DNA from: Straminergon stramineum
Taxonomy: Eukaryota > Streptophyta > Bryopsida > Hypnales > Calliergonaceae
NCBI GenBank assembly: GCA_963920665.1
Contig: OY987268.1
Coordinates: 1,366,501 to 1,430,500, forward strand
DNA: 64,000 nucleotides
Direction: 5' to 3'
The notes under the pieces are model-generated. The model worked only from the letters and a program-made list of their open reading frames with translations. It searched no databases and had not been told where the DNA came from. Shown piece by piece: positions 59,001 through 64,000 of the stretch (within the stretch, counting starts at the first letter, position 1; every line of letters starts with the position of its first letter). A program made the position numbers and the translations under genes.

Positions 59001-61204
59001 CATGATGCCTATCAAACTAGGAAAATGGAAACATCCAAGAGCCAAACACGATAGTGCGAATAAAGAATCCTTCCTCCAGCGGAATCAGCATTTCAATTTC
59101 TCTCACTTACTTTGTAATGATCATGATCTGTTTTATCCTTGATTGATCTCTGGTGTGTATAACCGTTCACGATATTCCCAGCTTTTGGAAGCAAACTAGG
59201 CCTGTTCCAGAAACCTTCAGGGCATTTCTGGCAAAACAAAGAAACGTCTAATTAGACTGAAAGACCCTATACTTGTAATTAGAACGAACTAAGAGCAAGA
59301 AAATTCTCCTTAACTCGAAGAACGCAAACAGTCCTCTCGGAATGGTACATAGCATGCTTAGAACTGCACGGCAGTCTACAGAGAGAGCTCCACAGATACA
59401 AGCATGTGGTGAGTGATTCGTAGTGATAACCAGAATGACTAAATTCTCGTGGTTGCTACCTGGTATTCCACGGATGTCTGCATAGGAGCTTTATCCACAT
59501 GTGATTCCGTCCGTTGAAAATATGAGTGTCTTCTATCATACAGCTTTTTGTCATCACAGTAATTCCCATCTTGGTTGATTGTCGAGTCAATATTCTGTGC
59601 TTTTGGAGAAGTAGATGATGACATTTGCAGGAGAACTTCCAAACTCTGTAATCCAAACATTTCAGAAGTTCTAAGATGTCAAAGAAAATAGCAATCGCCA
59701 AATCAATAGAAACGCTGAGAACTCTTTCGAAATACTCTGTGCCTGTAAGAGATCATGTTCTGTGAGCATGTCCTTGAGATGTATACAACTGAGACAGCTC
59801 CCGTCCTCTTCGAGAGGAGCTGTTTCCCAGAAGATAAAAAATACAGGTCCAAGTCATAGAGACTCTCAGACGACACCATATTGGTAACTATGAATTTCTC
59901 GTGAGATAGAAGACAGCAAACGCCCTAACGAGCCTGCTTCCCAATTACGAATAGATGATAGCAGAAACATACCTCTTGCACGTCACCCTTAAAACTATCT
60001 GCAAAATACAGGTAAACGTGTTATAAGATTTCGAACCAACTACACATGTGAGAACTACCAATGCACCCGTTAGAGACAAATACCTGATGAATATATGGTG
60101 AGGACCCCAAAAAGAAGCATCTAATACGTAAGACAGCCATCCCAGACATTAAACGGTGAGTCAATCCTTCTCGTGATCCACCTCCATCCCAACAAACAAC
60201 TTTCCCATTCTAGGATCCTGTATCAGTCACCTTCTTTTAAAATAGCATCGAGACTTAAATCAAGCTCTGTATCAACCGTCAACCCTGGTGACGAGAAAAT
60301 ACAAAGACAGGCTGCACACTCTGCGTTCCAAGTACCTACTCCCGAAATTGGACTACAATGGATGCTTCATGAATAGAGCAGTCTTTTCAGTGAGAGAGAG
60401 TATGACGGAAAATAATGCTGCAACATGCATTAATGACAGCAAAATCAAGATTAATACGATTTTAGTGACCTGAAGTAACGTACCCAAGATGTCCCTAACA
60501 ACACCAATCCCAAGCTCGGAGCTCTCTCCAAGCATAGAGAGCAAATACTCCTCATCAGCCTGGCGCTTAGCATCCACCACTTCAACCTCCTTGTCTAAGG
60601 CACCCCGCCCTTTTTGCTTTGTCTTCTTCCTTCCAACTAACAATGCACCGCCGCCAGATATCCCGTAGCTATCGTCCTTATTCACAACTTCCTCACGGGT
60701 GCTCCTGTTGTCCCCGCGCAAACCATGTGTTGTTCGATTATTGAAATGAAATCCATTATGAGAAGCTCCATCATGCGCAGATCGTACATTATGTATCAAG
60801 GAATTACTTTGTCTTTGATTAATGAGCTCTCCGACACCTCTACCATACTTTTCCAGCAAGAGGTCATCAGATTTGACCACCGGCTGCTCAACCGATTGTC
60901 TGCTATATCCGTCCATCTTCCTCGAATTCGTCCAACCTTCGTGGACAGCATTCGATCTCCTGCTTGGCTGCCTCGTAGCAAGCAATATCGCAGCAGCATT
61001 AACATCCGAGTCTGACTCCGTGTACGCCTGAGCTATATCATTCAGAGAAAATCCCGGAAAAGCATTCAGGAGTTCCAGCAGAACTCTCGTCTCCATTTCC
61101 TCAACCCCCCGCGTCTCCATTGTTACAGTTCTGACGGGGCCATACGCGTATAAGGGCCCGGGGGTGTTTTGCGTCCTTGTTGAAGTAGGCAACTGATCGA
61201 ACAT
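56065..61204 (-). CDS. CUE-like / DUF1771 / Smr-domain protein, 13 coding exons
   Basis: Minus-strand exons: 61204-60484, 59998-59973, 59645-59460, 59227-59111, 58761-58673, 58297-about 58037, 57912-57803, 57711-57635, 57245-57189, 57016-56949, 56826-56720, 56517-56444 and 56181-56065 (about 669 residues). An in-frame TAG 24 bases upstream supports the ATG at 61204. Domains in order: a CUE/UBA-like helix bundle (LLELLNAFPGFSLNDIA), a second related unit (YLLSMLGESSELGIG...SLEVLLQMS), a third CUE-like unit (LKQLKECFPHIHNSDLFHVL), DUF1771 (AHEHWRMMDYYFK, AAAAYNRGERC) and a C-terminal Smr domain (ITIDLHAQHVKEAI, TVITGYGSHSINGRAKIK). Family knowledge: Smr domains bind or cleave nucleic acid through the DLH and TGxGxH motifs, and CUE units bind ubiquitin. 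The usual DLHG is DLHA here. All junctions are in phase except after exon 6, where the obvious donor gives the wrong phase. Similar to Arabidopsis At5g58720-type proteins. Confidence 0.88.
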
Positions 61205-62149
61205 GTTGCAAAACTCTTCTCTCTACAGGACTGGTTCTCCACACTCTGCAACGCAACCCTACCACAAACCTGTTCAACGCCATTTCAACAAAATGGCGTC
61301 ACAAACAAACGCAACTGATCTCCACAAACTCAATTATGGAAGTAAACACAGTCGATTCGAAGCCTCACACCCTAAGACACAGCCGCTCCACATAAACCAC
61401 GTCAACTTGAACAACACGGCAAATTTACCCCAACCAAGTCGCCTTGCATCTCTACAAACGGAAAAGTCTCTACCGTCCTACTCTCGCATCTTAAAAACAC
61501 ACGGTAAATTCAGCATGCCCTCGAGTGAGACACAAAAAAAAAAACAAGAAAGCATGCGATTCTCACCAAGAAAAAGCGCAATTTAACTTCGGCAGAGATC
61601 TTTGAAAGCGTCGATCAAGCGCGATACTACACCGAAACTTCCAAGAAGAAGCTCCACGGAATCCTGAGAGCGAGATCTCCACAGTTAACGAAACCGCAAC
61701 GAGCACACGGCCACAAATCTAGCGCAGAAGGTCTTCCCCCACGCAGAAACAACGCGGACAAACCTCAGCAGCTCACAACTAGGTACTGGTCACAGAGGCG
61801 AGAAGAAGGGGAAAGAAGAAGAATCGTCGAATGCACAGAGAAGTCTACTGAAACGGAGATCTCATATCTACCAAATGGGGTGATATCAGGACGCGGAGCC
61901 TGCTTCCGGGAATTTGCTTTAGGTTGGGGGAGCTGGTTCTAGAAGGCAGGAACAGTTGCATTGCTCACCATCATCTAGGATTTGTGCGGATCTTACGAAG
62001 TCGTAGTCTACGTAGTGTAATAAATATCCGAGATTCTTCGCGTATAGATTCCTGAAATCTATACTTTCTCTGCATCTTCAAGAGTTCCTGGTTTCCTATG
62101 TCAACGTTCTAGCAGTGGACCTAAGTTGAGCTTAGATGTGACGCAATTG
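61205..62149 (-). promoter_or_regulatory. 5' region of the Smr gene
   Basis: 61.2-62.0 kb is less AT-rich than its surroundings and carries the leader and promoter of the minus-strand gene. A 127-residue plus-strand frame at 61203-61586 shows no motif and overlaps this leader, so I did not call it. The transcription start is not identifiable. Confidence 0.4.
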
Positions 62150-62342
62150 TACACTGAAAAGGGGTATCAAGGGGACCCATACTAATTAATTGACATTTCA
62201 CACTATATAAATATCTACCTTTCTTGTACATCAATAATTATTGAAGTGTCCTAGGGATGTACATCATGTTTCAAACATCTATAGTTTTCCACAATTAGTC
62301 CCTTTAATTTTTTGGTCCCCCTTAATACCCCTATTCAATGTA
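62150..62342 (-). mobile_element. MITE family A, copy 3 (193 bp)
   Basis: The ends TACACTGAAAAGGGGTATCA and, inverted, TACATTGAATAGGGGTATTA are edged by TA. The interior is the inverse of the copies at 35614 and 40770 (GATGTACATCATGTTTCAAA). It lies about 0.2 kb outside the Smr gene leader. Confidence 0.85.
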
Positions 62343-64000
62343 CATAACATTGTATAACCATGCAATGTTCCTCCCTATGTTCAGAACGTACTATACTTTG
62401 TTAGATGCCTTAGAGTCAAACTTATTAATTAATTCAAAGATTAGGATTGGTTGAAGAGCCATAGAAGACAATTTTGTTCACCATAGGGGTCCCCTTTTGA
62501 AGGATGCAAAAGGGCCCCTTGCCTCATTGGTAAACAATGTTATGTAAAACTCTATAACTCAAGTCATATTTCCCAAAGAGGTGCCAAAATTAAAAATTTC
62601 TAAGCCAAAGTTACAAAGGACAATGTTACCTCACACCAATCACAAGATAACACATGGCACTTTTCTACTAAAATTATGTAATTTATGTTGAATTTAATTG
62701 AATGTTTAAAAAAAATTGGTAGCTAGTTCAAAGTTAGTCAATGGAATTGGGAAAAAACCTAGTTGCAATTTGAAAACTTTGCAAAATGGTACCCGGTGAA
62801 AAAATCTATAAAATTTCTATTTTGAATAAAAAATAGGGAAAATAACTGGACTCCATACTTGAAAAAAAACAATTCAATTTGGGGATTGAAAGAAATTAGT
62901 GGGTAAAACTCAAATTGTTTCCCAAGCACTAATCCAATCCTCTTATAAGATACTATACAAAAGAGGCACTCTATATTGATCAGAGAAGTACACCTATAGC
63001 ACTACTAATTGCAATTGAGCATAGTTACTAATATATAATAATATACTATTCTTGGGAGGAAGATTTTAACCTTGGAAGGATGCTATTCTTTCACCAAGAT
63101 AAAGAATAAAAGATCATCACATTATAGGATGAATATTAGTCATTCACATCCTTCTTGGATTTATTCATTTAGTTAGCATATATTTTTCAAACACCATATG
63201 AATGAATTGAGAATTTTTAATGTGCTAAATATAAGTAAACTATCTAAATGTTTGTAGATTCTTGTAATAATTTTCTATCATTTGTCTAGCAAAGACTTTC
63301 AAAATAATTTTTTGTGAATAACCTATATATAAATGTGCGTTTCTTTTTAAAAACTAACTTCTCTAGTTAAAAAATGACCCTTTCAAAAAACTAGAATAAA
63401 TTTAAAAATTCTTGTAAAAATTACAACATTCAATCTAGAATCAAGTTTAAGAGGAAATTTCAATATTATGCTTTGAATTTTGTTTTAAAATATTGGTTAA
63501 TTTATTATTAGATCTAACTATATGGATGGAATCTATATCTTATATTTATTCTTTTATATTGGAACTTGATAATTTTAGAAATTTGGACCACCTCCGTGGT
63601 GGAGACTCATCTTTTATTTGGTGATTTTGAAAAGTTGTATTATAACCAAAAAATTTGATAAATAATTTGTTATTGAATTGTAAATAGAAGTTGTGGATAT
63701 TACTTGGGATATTGAATTAGTTATTATATTTATATAAATAATATTATAAATATTTATAAATATCATTTTTTTGCTTACTAAAATTTGAAATACTTTCTAT
63801 AATTCAATACATTCTAAATATCATCAATTTAACAAAAAAATTCTACCAATAGACTTGTAATTGTAAAGCTCTAATAAGAATTTTTTTAATTAAAAATTAA
63901 TTTATAGAGTTGCCACATAGTAGGAGGTTATTTTTTGAACTACAAAAAACATGCTTTCAACTTAGCATACCCTACCTGAGATTCCAATTTAAATATAAAT
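62343..64000. other. AT-rich spacer to the window end
   Basis: Nothing recognisable. Extremely AT-rich from about 63.1 kb. Confidence 0.35.

Noticed and set aside
61203..61586. 127-residue plus-strand frame beside the Smr gene start
   Set aside because: Ser/His/Asn-rich composition without motif, overlapping the leader of the minus-strand gene.

Overview
This is nuclear DNA from a land plant. Three intron-containing genes belong to typical plant families, the spliceosomal introns are short (about 70-500 bases), and a stretch of the Arabidopsis-type telomere unit TTTAGGG is present. Most of the window is AT-rich and built from transposon debris. The short introns argue against a conifer-like genome. 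A bryophyte, lycophyte or fern is possible, but I cannot name the organism.

Left end (1-5.8 kb): two convergent, apparently homologous, transposon-associated coiled-coil genes. The first (15-2861, plus strand) is split by one in-frame TGA. It and its 3' tract (to about 4.14 kb) are saturated with one short motif, the palindrome CCAATTGG and its variants CGATTGG/CCAATCGG. The motif occurs in all three reading frames and in noncoding DNA, then stops. The second gene (4292-5479, minus strand) carries a different motif, TCCGGAT/GGATCC. This element-specific self-marking is the most unusual signal in the window.

5.8-24.3 kb: a gene desert with a ~179-bp tandem repeat, a 28/29-bp (57-bp dimer) repeat, small inverted-repeat elements, and a nearly complete PIF/Harbinger transposon (19301-22821). 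That transposon has 20-bp terminal inverted repeats, a Myb/SANT-like ORF, and a DDE transposase carrying two stops.

24.3-29.2 kb: an intact eight-coding-exon gene for a Golgi-type PMT/QUA2-family methyltransferase (694 aa), with a probable leader intron.

29.2-40.9 kb: AT-rich repeats, two families of TA-flanked MITEs, two dead Tc1/mariner transposase pieces and a ~700-bp perfect-symmetry foldback.

41.2-44.9 kb: a minus-strand gene for a 365-aa plant protein with a helix-turn-helix-like domain.

45-54 kb: a mosaic of dispersed repeats, including a tandem ~1-kb duplication, a Stowaway-like element with another element nested in it, and an interstitial telomeric tract. Many segments begin or end with an AACCCCTAAAG-type motif.

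56.1-61.2 kb: a minus-strand gene of 13 exons for a CUE/DUF1771/Smr-domain protein (about 669 aa). One intron boundary does not resolve cleanly. The window ends in AT-rich DNA with another MITE copy.

The three host genes have unrelated roles (wall polysaccharide methylation, putative DNA binding, putative RNA/ubiquitin-linked nuclease family) and show no operon-like relation.
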